From NCBI RefSeq assembly GCF_014596475.1, contig NZ_MECJ01000002.1, positions 620,001 through 684,000 on the forward strand: a stretch of 64,000 nucleotides of DNA. Reading direction: 5' to 3'. This DNA is from Streptomyces sp. CBMA152. Its GTDB lineage: Bacteria > Actinomycetota > Actinomycetes > Streptomycetales > Streptomycetaceae. The notes under the pieces were generated by a model. That model was not told the origin of the DNA. It did not search any database and saw only the letters and a list, made by a program, of their open reading frames with translations. This document shows, piece by piece, positions 52,677 to 60,600 of the stretch. The position numbers and the translations under genes were made by a program. The first letter of the stretch is position 1. Every line of letters starts with the position of its first letter.

Positions 52677-53681
52677 ATGCGTTCAACAGTCGTCGACACC
52701 GCCGAGTTTCCCATCAGTGAGCGGCCGGAGGCGTGGGCCGAGGCCATGGCTGTGGCGCAAGTGCCCCAGCGCGTCACGGCCCTTGAGACGGGAACTTTCG
52801 GAGCGCGGATCGAGATGATGCCCCTGGGCGCCGGGCAGGTCTCCGTCCTCTCCTCGTACGCCTCTGTTGCCACCCAGCGCACACCCCGGCACGTCCGGCA
52901 GTCCGATCCGGAGATGTACCGGGTCGTCCTCGTCGCGGACGGAGCGGTAGGCATCGAGCAGTGTCGGCAGCGGTTCCTGCTCAGGCGCGGAGAGATGGGC
53001 TTCGGCGACAGCTCTCAGCCCATCGACATCTCCGCCGGTGACACCCCGGGCAGGCATCTCGTCTTCCAGTTCCCGAAGAAGCTCCTGCGGCTTCCGCACG
53101 AGCAGTTCACCCGGCTGTGCGGTCTGTCCCTGCCGTGGACACAGGGCGTCGGCCGGCTGTTCGGCCAGTTCCTGGCGGGACTTGCCGACGAGTACGCCCA
53201 GTGCACACCGCAGGACGCCACCCGCCTCGAAGACACCGCGCTCGACCTGCTGTCGGCCGTACTGGCGCACCATCTCGACGACGACGCTTCGCGCGGTGGC
53301 TCCGCTGTGTCCGATGCGTCCGGCCAGAAGGCGCTGTTCCTGCGGATCAGCGCCTTCATCACCGAGCATCTGGCGGACCCCGCCCTCGTGCCGGAAGCCA
53401 TCGCCTCGGCCCACCACATCTCCCTGCGGTACCTGCACCGCGTCTTCCAGCACAACGGCACCACACCCCGGGCCTTCATCCGCCAGCACCGGCTCGACCG
53501 CTGCCGCCGGGACCTGGCCGACCCGGCCCTGCAACACCTCACCATCCACACCATCGCCGCCCGCTGGGGCTACCCCCAGCCCGACAGTTTCTCCCGCGCC
53601 TTCCGCACGGCCACCGGAATGTCCCCCAGCGAATACCGCGCCGCCAAGCGCTACGCCATGCTTCCCAGCCTCGCCTCATGA
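52677..53681 (+). CDS. AraC-family transcriptional regulator
   Basis: A 334-residue regulator. The N-terminal 200 residues form an AraC-binding-like sensor (QVSVLSSYASVATQRTP, YRVVLVADGAVGIEQ, GFGDSSQPIDISAG). The C-terminal HTH has two helix-turn-helix units: HISLRYLHRVFQHNGTTPRAFI and TIHTIAARWGYPQPDSFSRAFRTATGMSPSEYR. ATG at 52677 follows GGGAG. Upstream direct repeats (52562-52606) are candidate binding sites. The divergent gene is a membrane acyltransferase. Confidence 0.88.
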   Translation: MRSTVVDTAEFPISERPEAWAEAMAVAQVPQRVTALETGTFGARIEMMPLGAGQVSVLSSYASVATQRTPRHVRQSDPEMYRVVLVADGAVGIEQCRQRFLLRRGEMGFGDSSQPIDISAGDTPGRHLVFQFPKKLLRLPHEQFTRLCGLSLPWTQGVGRLFGQFLAGLADEYAQCTPQDATRLEDTALDLLSAVLAHHLDDDASRGGSAVSDASGQKALFLRISAFITEHLADPALVPEAIASAHHISLRYLHRVFQHNGTTPRAFIRQHRLDRCRRDLADPALQHLTIHTIAARWGYPQPDSFSRAFRTATGMSPSEYRAAKRYAMLPSLAS

Positions 53682-53723
53682 CGGGCGCGACGCGCCGGCC
53701 CCTGTGGTGGGTGGTGTCCGTGG

Positions 53724-54584
53724 TCAGCTTGCCGTCTGCTTTTGGGGGAAGTCGGCGCTGAGAGTTACTTCCCGCCAATCGTTGAAGGTGGTTTTGAGGG
53801 AGTCGAGCTTGCCGGTGGCGATGTCGTACGCCGCTTTGCCCAGGAGCAGGCGCAGCGGGGGATTCTCGGCCGTGACGGCGTCGATGACGGCCTGGGCGGC
53901 GCGTGCCGGATCCCCGGGCTGGTGGCCGTAGGTGGCCAGGGTGCTGGCGCGTCGTGTGCCCGCGGTGGGGGCGTAGTCGTCGATGGTCGCGGCGGACTGG
54001 CGCATGGAGGGTCCGGACCAGTTGGTGCGGAACGCGGCGGGTTCGACGATCGTCACGTTGATGCCGAGTGGGGCGATCTCGGCGGCGAGGGACTCGGAGA
54101 GGCCTTCCACGGCGAACTTGGTGGCGTGGTAGTAACCGGTGGCGCCGAAGCCGACGAGGCCGCCGAGGGAGGACATGTTCACGATGTGGCCGCGGCGACG
54201 GGCTCGCATGCCGGGCAGGACGGCCTTGGTGGTGTTGACCAGGCCGAAGACGTTGGTGTCGAACAAGTCCCGAACCTCGTCGTCCTCGCCCTCCTCGACG
54301 GCGGCGAGGTAGCCGTAGCCGGCGTTGTTGACCAGTACGTCGATCCGTCCGAACGCTGCCTGTGCCTGGGCGACCGCCTTGGCGATCTGCTCGGCGTCGG
54401 TGACGTCCAACGTGAGGGGGAGGGCGCGTTCCTCGTGCCCGGCGACTATGTCGGCGACCTTGCCGCCGTCCCGGGCGGTGACCACGGCACGCCACCCCTG
54501 TGCCAGCACGGCTTGGGCCAGTGCCCGGCCCAGCCCGGAGGAGCAGCCGGTGATGAACCATACGGGGGAGTCAGGGGAGTTCAT
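53724..54584 (-). CDS. short-chain dehydrogenase/reductase
   Basis: A 286-residue SDR with TGCSSGLGRALA (cofactor loop), NNAGYGYLAAVEEG, SSLGGLVG (Ser) and YxxxK as Tyr152 to Lys156 (GYYHATK). The NNAGYG and C-terminal region match the common oxidoreductase group acting on uncharacterised carbonyls. It overlaps the start of the MmyB-like regulator upstream by 14 bases, so both are in one transcription unit. It is probably the regulator's target. Confidence 0.9.
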   Translation of the reverse strand: MNSPDSPVWFITGCSSGLGRALAQAVLAQGWRAVVTARDGGKVADIVAGHEERALPLTLDVTDAEQIAKAVAQAQAAFGRIDVLVNNAGYGYLAAVEEGEDDEVRDLFDTNVFGLVNTTKAVLPGMRARRRGHIVNMSSLGGLVGFGATGYYHATKFAVEGLSESLAAEIAPLGINVTIVEPAAFRTNWSGPSMRQSAATIDDYAPTAGTRRASTLATYGHQPGDPARAAQAVIDAVTAENPPLRLLLGKAAYDIATGKLDSLKTTFNDWREVTLSADFPQKQTAS

Positions 54585-55428
54585 GCGGGAAGTGTCCTTC
54601 GTCTTGCATGTCGTGGAAATCGGTGAGGGCGAGGCTGCCCAGCAGGGCCAGAGACTGTTCGGCCGCGCTGCCGGGTTCGGCTCGGTAGACCACCAGGTGC
54701 TGGCCGGGGGCGCTGTGGACGGAGAAGGTCTCGAAGGCCAGAGTGAGGTCGCCGACCAGCGGGTGCCGGAAACGTTTGGCTGAGGCCGTCTTGGCCCGCA
54801 CGTCGTGGCGCGCCCACATACGTGCGAAGTCGGGGCTGCGCACCGACAGTTCGCCGACGAGTTCCTGCAGCCGCTGATCGTCCGGGGCGGGATTGGCGGC
54901 CCGTAGCGCGGCCACGCATCCCTGCGCCACGACGGCCCAGTCGCGGTAGAAGCCCTGGGCGGCCGGGTTGAGGAACATGGCGGTGATCAGGCTGGTCTCG
55001 TTGCCGAGCCAGGAGAACAGCGCCTCGCCCAGGGAGTTGACGGCCAACAGGTCGAGGTAGCGTCCGTAGACCAGAGCCGGGGTGTCCGCCCACGCGTCCA
55101 GCAAGGACACCAGTTGTGGGCCGGCGTACTCCCGAGCGGGCCGGGCCCGCGGGCGCTGGGGCGGATCGACCATGGCGCGCAGGTAGGCGGCTTCCTCGTC
55201 CTGAAGCAGGAGCGCGGCCGCCAGGGCCCGCAGGACCTGGGACGAGGGATTGCGTTCGCGTCCCTGTTCCAACCGTACGTAGTAGTCGGTACTCACCCCG
55301 GCGAGGACGGCAACCTCCTCCCGGCGCAGACCAGGTGTACGGCGCGCCCCCGCGGGCATCCCGTGGTCCTCGGGGCGCACCAGTGCGCGGCGGGCCCGCA
55401 GGAACTCACTCAGCCGGTTGTTGTCCAT
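54571..55428 (-). CDS. XRE-family regulator with MmyB-like domain
   Basis: A 285-residue regulator. The helix-turn-helix region reads LSEFLRARRALVRPEDHG and PGLRREEVAVLAGVSTDYYVRLEQGRERNPSSQ; the ligand domain has LVYGRYLDLLAVNSLGEALFSW and a closing RHPLVGDLTLAFETF. It overlaps the SDR gene by 14 bases and is upstream of it, so it may repress its own operon. ATG at 55428 (MDNNRL) is preferred because family members start near there. Confidence 0.88.
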   Translation of the reverse strand: MDNNRLSEFLRARRALVRPEDHGMPAGARRTPGLRREEVAVLAGVSTDYYVRLEQGRERNPSSQVLRALAAALLLQDEEAAYLRAMVDPPQRPRARPAREYAGPQLVSLLDAWADTPALVYGRYLDLLAVNSLGEALFSWLGNETSLITAMFLNPAAQGFYRDWAVVAQGCVAALRAANPAPDDQRLQELVGELSVRSPDFARMWARHDVRAKTASAKRFRHPLVGDLTLAFETFSVHSAPGQHLVVYRAEPGSAAEQSLALLGSLALTDFHDMQDEGHFPHELP

Positions 55429-55527
55429 GCCGACCAACGTACGGGCCGGCACCGCGAAGAGGGTGGCCCTGCCGCACCCACCCGGAGAAGCGGATCGCAG
55501 GGACCACGGCCAACCTGCGCGAGGTCG

Positions 55528-56007
55528 TCAGGCGTCGTTCTTGCGCGCGATGCCCATCCGCTCGCGGAGCAGCTCGCCGACCTCGGCGAGAGTGTGCAGT
55601 TGCTCCGGGGTGAGGATGTCGATGAGGTGGCGGCGTACGGACTCCACGTGGAGCGGGGCCGCCGTCGTGATCGTGGTGACGCCGAGGTCGGTGAGGACCA
55701 CTTCGGCACCGCGGCCGTCGGTGGCCACCTCCTCGCGGCGGACGATACCGCGCTGTTCCATACGGGTGAGTTGGTGGGACAGCCGGCTGCGGGACCACTG
55801 CATCAGGACGGCCAGGGCGCTGATCCGCATGCGGTGGCCCTCGGTCGAGCCGAGTACCGACAGGACGTCGTAGTCGGCCTCGGAGAGCCCGCTGTCGTGG
55901 GTCAGGTCGCGTGCGATGCCCGCGTTGACCAGCGGGAACATCCGCCTCCACGCGTACCAGGCGTCCTGCTCGGAGTCGGTGAGCCAGCGCGGCTGGGGTT
56001 CGGTCAT
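55528..56007 (-). CDS. MarR-family transcriptional regulator
   Basis: A 159-residue winged-helix repressor. LSEADYDVLSVLGSTEGHRMRISALAVLMQWSRSRLSHQLTRMEQRGIVRREEVATDGRGAEVVLTDLG is the MarR core (recognition helix and wing). It is divergent from an NAD(P)H-dependent FMN reductase gene, and the gap contains repeated CACATCA-type sites. It probably represses that gene and itself, released by a small ligand or oxidant. Confidence 0.9.
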   Translation of the reverse strand: MTEPQPRWLTDSEQDAWYAWRRMFPLVNAGIARDLTHDSGLSEADYDVLSVLGSTEGHRMRISALAVLMQWSRSRLSHQLTRMEQRGIVRREEVATDGRGAEVVLTDLGVTTITTAAPLHVESVRRHLIDILTPEQLHTLAEVGELLRERMGIARKNDA

Positions 56008-56024
56008 GCGTTCACTCTAGCCAG

Positions 56025-56093
56025 GTTGATGATGCGTCACCTACCTAGTTGACACATCACTCACGCGAGGGTTTCTATAGGTGACACATCAAC
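56025..56093. promoter_or_regulatory. MarR operators and promoter for the FMN reductase
   Basis: Repeated elements are GTTGATGATGCGTCACC (56025-56041), GTTGACACATCA (56048-56059) and GGTGACACATCAAC (56080-56093). The third is an imperfect inverted copy of the first. TTGACA (56049-56054) lies inside the second copy and could be a -35 box with a TATA-like stretch near 56074-56079. Overlap with a promoter fits repression. Confidence 0.6.
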
Positions 56094-56121
56094 AACCGGC
56101 TGTCTGTCAGGAGTGCCCCTC

Positions 56122-56679
56122 ATGTCCCGTCTCCACGTCATCTCCGCCTCCGTGCGCCCCACCTCCGCGGCCCGGCCCCTCGCCCGCTGGGTCGCCGAAC
56201 AGGCCCGCGAGCGGGGCGGCTTCGACGTCACGCCGGTCGACCTCGGCGAGATCGCGCTGCCGTTCCTGGACGAGCCCGAGTGCGCGTCCAGCGGGATCTA
56301 CACCCACCAGCACACCCGCGACTGGAGCGCCCTCATCGACTCCGCCGACGCTTTCCTGTTCGTACTGCCGATGTACAACAGTGGCTTCACCGCCCCGTTC
56401 AAGAACGCCATCGACTTCCTCTACCGCGAGTGGCAGGGCAAGCCGGTCGGCCTGGTCAGCTACAGCGCGGGCCCGACCGGGGGAGCGCCGGCCGCGGAAA
56501 TGCTCCAGCCGGTGCTCAAGAGGGTCGGCATGGTGCCCGCCGAACGGTCCGTGGCGATCGCGGGGATCAACGACTTGGTGGACGGGTCCGACACCTTCCG
56601 GGCGCCGGAGGGCCTGGCGGGCGAGCTCGCCGGGGTGCTGGACGAAGTCGCCGCGCTGGCGGGACTGGTCACCGCCTGA
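56122..56679 (+). CDS. NAD(P)H-dependent FMN reductase
   Basis: A 185-residue flavodoxin-fold reductase. LHVISASVRPTSAARPLARWV at the start (the phosphate loop), FVLPMYNSGFTAPFKNAIDFLYREW and LVSYSAGPTGGA are family hallmarks. It reduces FMN or azo/quinone substrates with NAD(P)H in the cytoplasm. AGGAG supports ATG 56122. It is divergent from the MarR gene. A terminator follows at 56732. Confidence 0.9.
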   Translation: MSRLHVISASVRPTSAARPLARWVAEQARERGGFDVTPVDLGEIALPFLDEPECASSGIYTHQHTRDWSALIDSADAFLFVLPMYNSGFTAPFKNAIDFLYREWQGKPVGLVSYSAGPTGGAPAAEMLQPVLKRVGMVPAERSVAIAGINDLVDGSDTFRAPEGLAGELAGVLDEVAALAGLVTA

Positions 56680-56731
56680 AGACGGCCATGGCTGAGCCAG
56701 GACGAGTCGGCCGGCCAGCCCATGGCCGCGC

Positions 56732-56768
56732 CCGAACGTACGGGGATCTCTTTTCCCCGTACATTCGG
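56732..56768. terminator. terminator hairpin
   Basis: A 14-bp stem with one mismatch (56732-56745 with 56755-56768) and a T-rich loop lies between the convergent FMN reductase and the PH-like protein genes. Confidence 0.75.
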
Positions 56769-56788
56769 CGCTGTTGTGTCCGCGTGGC

Positions 56789-57358
56789 CTATTCCTCGAA
56801 GTAGGCGTTGAGCACTTCTTCGAGCTGCTCGGACCACTGGGCCAGGCTCGGCCGGTCCGGGGCCTGGACATCGGTACGGAACCAACGGGTCCGCGGCCCG
56901 GTCAGGTGCAACGTGATCGTGAACCGGCGGGTCCAACGCGCGGTCGCGTACTCGACGGCGCTGAGTTCGTCCCAACCGAACTCGGCCTCTTCGCCGTCCA
57001 GTTGCAGCCGGATCCCCGAGCGGTCGGCGGTGATGGACCCTCGCCGGTCGGACAGGAGGAGAGTGGGCCCCTCCTCGCCTTCGCCGGGATCGGCGGCGTC
57101 GGATTCGGCTTCGGTCTGCGACTCCGCCTCCGACTCCGCATCGACTTTCGCTTCGGTTTCGGCGTCGGCCGCCGGCGCGGCGGTGCCGGGTTCGTCGGCC
57201 GCCGCGTCCCCCGCATCGGGTTCCGGCCCGGCCGCACCCTGCCGAGACTTCGCCGCTTCGGGCGCGGCGGCAAGGGAGGGCATGAGCCCGGGGACGTACG
57301 CCGGGTTCAGTGCGGCGGTGTTCAAGGGCGTGTGCTGATCGTCTGCTCGCTGGTCCAC
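56789..57358 (-). CDS. cytoplasmic PH-like domain protein of unknown function
   Basis: A 189-residue protein. The first 90 residues are Ala/Glu/Asp-rich low complexity. The C-terminal 90 residues look like a small PH-like domain (GSITADRSGIRLQLDGEEAEFGWDELSAVEYATARWTRRFTITLHL, then RWFRTDVQAPDRPSLAQWSEQLEEVL). GTG at 57358 is my guess at the start, since no ribosome site is clear. It is convergent with the FMN reductase gene. Function unknown. Confidence 0.65.
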   Translation of the reverse strand: MDQRADDQHTPLNTAALNPAYVPGLMPSLAAAPEAAKSRQGAAGPEPDAGDAAADEPGTAAPAADAETEAKVDAESEAESQTEAESDAADPGEGEEGPTLLLSDRRGSITADRSGIRLQLDGEEAEFGWDELSAVEYATARWTRRFTITLHLTGPRTRWFRTDVQAPDRPSLAQWSEQLEEVLNAYFEE

Positions 57359-57710
57359 GGCGCGAAGTATGTCGAACGGAGCTGTGTGAGAGCCATAAGG
57401 GGACCCGCCATCTCTGACATCGGAGCGGAACCGGAAAGCCCGGCGGCCGCCGGGGAGGCTGCGACTAAGGGTCCCTTCGTGGCGTGGAGTCCGTGATGTC
57501 AGGGGAAGTTGAGTGCCTTGGGGTCCAAGAAACAGTAGTGCAACACCGAGTCTTGTGAGGATCCTGTGAGCATCGTGATCGAGACGAGCAAGCCGATCCC
57601 GGAGGTCGCCCAGTGCTTTGACCGGGATGGTTCGCCGGGTTGCTGGTCGCGGTGGTGGGTGCCGGACCGGTTGGATGTGAGCCGACAGGCCGTGCGACAG
57701 GTGGAGGCGC

Positions 57711-57767
57711 ATGGTGGCAGAGCCCGTTCGAGTCCGCAGGCTGACCGATCAGGAGGGGCGGCGGCTT
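57711..57767 (+). mobile_element. 5' end of an IS630-like transposase gene
   Basis: ATG 57711 follows GTGGAGG and reads MVAEPVRVRRLTDQEGRRL. From memory this is the usual N-terminus of an abundant Streptomyces IS630-family transposase. The similarity ends at about 57767, where the sequence changes into the VCBS-repeat remnant. The preceding 57359-57710 has no gene that I recognise and may hold the rest of the element's upstream end. Confidence 0.5.
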
Positions 57768-58074
57768 CTCCCCCGACAACCTCGCCGGAGCCCGTGAGTC
57801 CGACCTCCTCGCGGTCGACAAGTCCGGGGTGCTGTGGATGTACCTCGGCTACGCCGACGGCCGCGTCACCGCCCGCACCAAGGTCGGCGGCGGCTGGGGC
57901 CAGTACACCGAGATCGCCGGCCAAAGCGACCTCAACGGCGACGGACGCACCGACATCGTCGCCCGCGACAAGGTCGGTGTGCTGTGGCTCTACTCCGGCA
58001 ACGGCAACGCCACCGACCCCTTCGACAACCGCGTCAAGATCGGCTGGGGCTACAACTCGCTCAACCTGATCTGA
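57768..58074 (+). pseudogene. VCBS/FG-GAP-repeat gene remnant (3' end)
   Basis: The frame reads GGGFSPDNLAGARESDLLAVDKSGVLWMY, then SDLNGDGRTDIVARDKVGVLWLYSGNG, ending LNLI. Two Asp-rich VCBS units are clear. No start codon exists: the frame is closed by TGA at about 57753 and joins the IS630-like fragment. It is the C-terminal end of a secreted repeat protein whose 5' part was lost, probably by an IS-mediated deletion. Two hairpins follow, as would be expected after a real gene. Confidence 0.7.
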
Positions 58075-58080
58075 TCACCG

Positions 58081-58159
58081 GGTGCGCCGGGCCGTGGGAA
58101 CGGGACCCGGCGCACCTGGCCCCACCTAAAGGGCGGCCTCGCCGGGGAGGGCCGCCCTT
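58081..58159 (+). terminator. two tandem hairpins after the VCBS remnant
   Basis: GGTGCGCCGGG (58081-58091) pairs with CCCGGCGCACC (58106-58116). AAGGGCGGCC (58129-58138) pairs with GGCCGCCCTT (58150-58159). Tandem terminators. Confidence 0.7.
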
Positions 58160-58234
58160 CGTCGTGGTGCGCCAACGGCAAAGGGTGAGCGCGGGACCGG
58201 ACGAAGGACTCGAACTCTCTGCTACGGCACCCAG

Positions 58235-58352
58235 GGCGGTGATCTGGGCATGTAGCGGCCCCGGCACCCCGAACCTCATGTACCCCCCCCGGCTGACCGC
58301 GCATTAGGACGAATCTAGGACAGTCGACGGACCCGTTTCCATAGCGTCACCG
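58235..58352 (-). pseudogene. truncated inverted copy of the SARP gene promoter and first codons
   Basis: On the minus strand this reads GGTGACGCTATGG..ACG..GTCCGTCG, CCTAGATTCGT.CTAATG, a C/G-run with GGTAC, then ATG at 58279-58281 and MRFGVPGPLHAQIT. That matches the region 60497-60645 of the intact SARP gene (MRFGVLGPLHVQIT), including its upstream sequence. Similarity ends after about 14 codons. About 30 bases found upstream of the intact ATG are absent here. It is an inverted, decayed duplicate that now faces away from the 58400 gene. Confidence 0.7.
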
Positions 58353-58399
58353 TGCGGCATCCAGCCGTTCCCGCCCAACGAAAAGGAAACGGGGATCAG

Positions 58400-58933
58400 A
58401 TGACGAGCAAGTTCAAGTCGAAGAACTGGGCGTTGACCGCGGTGACGGCGATGACGGCCGCCATGGCCCTGGTGGGGACGGTCGGTGCGACCGGAGCCAC
58501 GGCTGCCGACGCGGCGAGCGCCAGCAGCATGACGCCGAGTCACTCCGCGGCTGCTCCTGCGGGTTCGGTGCTGGTCAAGAAGGTCAAGACGGCGCAGGGC
58601 ACGATCGACATCTACCGGAACTCCGCTGCGGGGGTCCGGCCCTTCTCCGCGTCCGGCTGCGCGGGTGGCAGCTTCGAGGTCTGCATCGACATCAACGGGG
58701 GCGGGACGTTCGTCTACTACATCCAGAACTCGACGCACTTCCCCAGCGCCGGCACGGTGAACATGCAGATCAACGGCCCCTCGGGGGTGATCGCTCAGAC
58801 GGGTAACTTCTACGAGAGCGGCGGCTGGTACAGCTTCCTCGTGAACTTCGACTACAACGTGACGCCCGGGTACTACTGCGCCACGTCCTTCACCTACACC
58901 TCCCGCCAGGGCGCCTGCGAGACCGTAAGCTGA
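58400..58933 (+). CDS. small secreted cysteine-containing protein
   Basis: A 177-residue exported protein. A signal peptide (SKNWALTAVTAMTAAMALVGTVGATGA, cleavage near ATAADA) is followed by a compact beta-rich domain with four Cys (SGCAGGSFEVCIDI; GYYCATSF; GACETVS) that could form two disulfides. GGGGA supports ATG 58400. Its promoter lies beside the truncated SARP copy, which suggests the SARP once regulated this gene divergently. No family recognised; the fold may be Ig-like. Confidence 0.75.
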   Translation: MTSKFKSKNWALTAVTAMTAAMALVGTVGATGATAADAASASSMTPSHSAAAPAGSVLVKKVKTAQGTIDIYRNSAAGVRPFSASGCAGGSFEVCIDINGGGTFVYYIQNSTHFPSAGTVNMQINGPSGVIAQTGNFYESGGWYSFLVNFDYNVTPGYYCATSFTYTSRQGACETVS

Positions 58934-59084
58934 CGCTTCGGCACTTCGGCGACGGGGCAGCCGTGCTCTCCGGCGGCTGCCCTCTCCGGGGCGGGGGCTA
59001 TGCGGACTCAAGTTCGTGCAGTCGACACGGTTCTTTCCGCCTCCTGAGCTATGCGGCGGCCTCGTGTCCGCCCTACTCAGACGA

Positions 59085-59534
59085 GTTGACACAAGCCGCC
59101 CAGCTGCTGACACGAGAGCGGACCACAGCCGCACAGCGACTCCGCCGGGTCGCCCAGCGGGACCACCCGTGCCCCTGGCGCCGCGGGAGGCGAAGACCCG
59201 GTGGACGGCTTTGCCCGAGTACGACAGGCGGAGCGAGAACACGTAGCCGGTCACCAGTCGCGGTCACGTCACCGAAGTCGACCTCCGGGTGATCGTACGG
59301 CGCTGCTTGCGCGGCGCGTCGAGGTCTCTCCGCAGCATCTCGTCGATCACCGGCTTGTACGGATCCAGCGCAAGTCCGGCGCCGCGGCGGCTTCTTCCGG
59401 GACGCTGGCCAGACCGAGTCCACGGCCTTCCTGACCGTTCGCCACGACACGTTGTCCTTGCGCTCAAGCCCGCGCATCTTCATGTCGGCACGGCGAACAC
59501 GCCGGATCGCCTCGTACGGCTCGACCTTGGACAT
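59085..59534 (-). mobile_element. decayed IS21-like transposase (IstA) gene
   Basis: Frames on the minus strand, with shifts between them, read SKVEPYEAIRRVRRADMKMRGL and SWRTVRKAVDSVWPASRKKPPRR, then LDPYKPVIDEMLRRDLDAPRKQR, then EVDFGDV and YVFSLRLSYSGKAVHRVFAS. These are the helix-turn-helix and catalytic-core phrases of IstA proteins in order. Internal pieces are missing and no frame is continuous, so it is a dead remnant. Confidence 0.7.
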
Positions 59535-59640
59535 CTGCGGTGAGCGTGCCGAGGACGTCTCCGGGCGCCTGATCTCTCGGCGCTACCCAAATCCATCGAC
59601 AAACCGTGAAGCGTCCGGTTCGTTTCGACGGGTGTAGGTG

Positions 59641-59935
59641 ACGGTGTCCCTGCTGGAGGAACTGGAGCGCCGCGAGATCGCGATCCGTGAACGGGTTTCC
59701 GACCTTCGGTTATAGGTGGCCGAGTTGAGTGATCGGCTGGAAGCATTCGAGGAGATGCTGTCGGCGGATGGAGGCTGCCCGGGCGGTAGTGCGGGAGATC
59801 CAGGTGGAGTCGGTGAGGGTGAAGCTGAAGCGCCTGGCGAGTCGGGGCCGGCTCACCGGGACAGCCCGGGTCTGTTCGCCCTGGCCGAGCACATAGCGGG
59901 CACCGTCTCGCCCGGTCCGCTCTCTGACGGGTGAG
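59641..59935 (+). pseudogene. remnant of an IS-associated small protein gene
   Basis: GTG 59641 reads SLLEELERREIAIRERVSDLRL then a stop, and continues after it as VAELSDRLEAFEEMLS. Further on SVRVKLKRLASRGRL and GPAHRDSPGLFALAEH occur in different frames. These phrases recall a widespread Streptomyces coiled-coil/winged-helix protein whose end reads KLKRLVERGWL...PGLFALAE. Several frameshifts and a stop show decay. Confidence 0.4.
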
Positions 59936-60230
59936 AACCCTTCTTCCTACGGTCGGAAGTGACGAGCAACCCCCGTACGAAGAAGAGCCGGTGGAACCGT
60001 ACGAGACGCCGCCGAGTGCCGACCTCTTTGAGGCAGCGACGAAATCGTTCGCCGCGTTCGTGACCGGTCTTGGGTCCGAGACCGCGGCCCGCCAGACCCA
60101 CGATGAACTGGAGGACCTCCTCGATACACGCGGGCGTGAGGTGCTGCGGAAGCTCTTCCAGGACCATCTGGACCTGCGCACGCCGCGCGAGCAACAAACG
60201 CGTCTGGAAGCACCGAATGCGCACCCGGCC
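59931..60230 (+). mobile_element. 5' fragment of an ISKra4-like transposase gene
   Basis: The frame reads LFEAATKSFAAFVTGLGSETAARQTHDELEDLLDTRGREVLRKLFQDHLDLR, which I recall as the N-terminus of ISKra4-family transposases. It then diverges, with no catalytic part in the window. The 370 bases after it (60231-60496) contain no gene that I can support. Confidence 0.5.
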
Positions 60231-60600
60231 GACGCGATGTGCCGCCCTCGATCTCTCGACGGCGCACGTGTGGTGGGAATGGCGCGCGCATGTGCTCTTC
60301 CCACAGTCGTGAGAGCAGGTTCAGTCCCGGTTCGCTCATGTTCGCGATCACGCCCGACATCCAGGCTCTGCGGAAAGGAGCGCCCGCAGAGCCGTCGAAT
60401 GACCGCTCGACCTGTTGCCTCGGCCGTGAACGCCTGCCTGCTGGTCTGAGGACCACCTCACTCAGAACGAGCCGCGCCCAAACCGGAATGACCGGGCACC
60501 CACGGTGACGCTATGGACACGAGTCCGTCGTCCGCCCTAGATTCGTACTAATGCACGACCAACCGGGGAACGGCGTCACTTTTCACGTGCCGGGGGGTAC

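Noticed and set aside
57566..58069. A 167-residue frame starting at 57566
   Set aside because: Ser/Thr/Pro/Arg-rich noise in another frame of the IS630/VCBS junction.
58200..58235. A tRNA-like T-arm (GTTCGAGTC on the minus strand)
   Set aside because: The flanking bases do not pair and no acceptor stem or anticodon arm is present.
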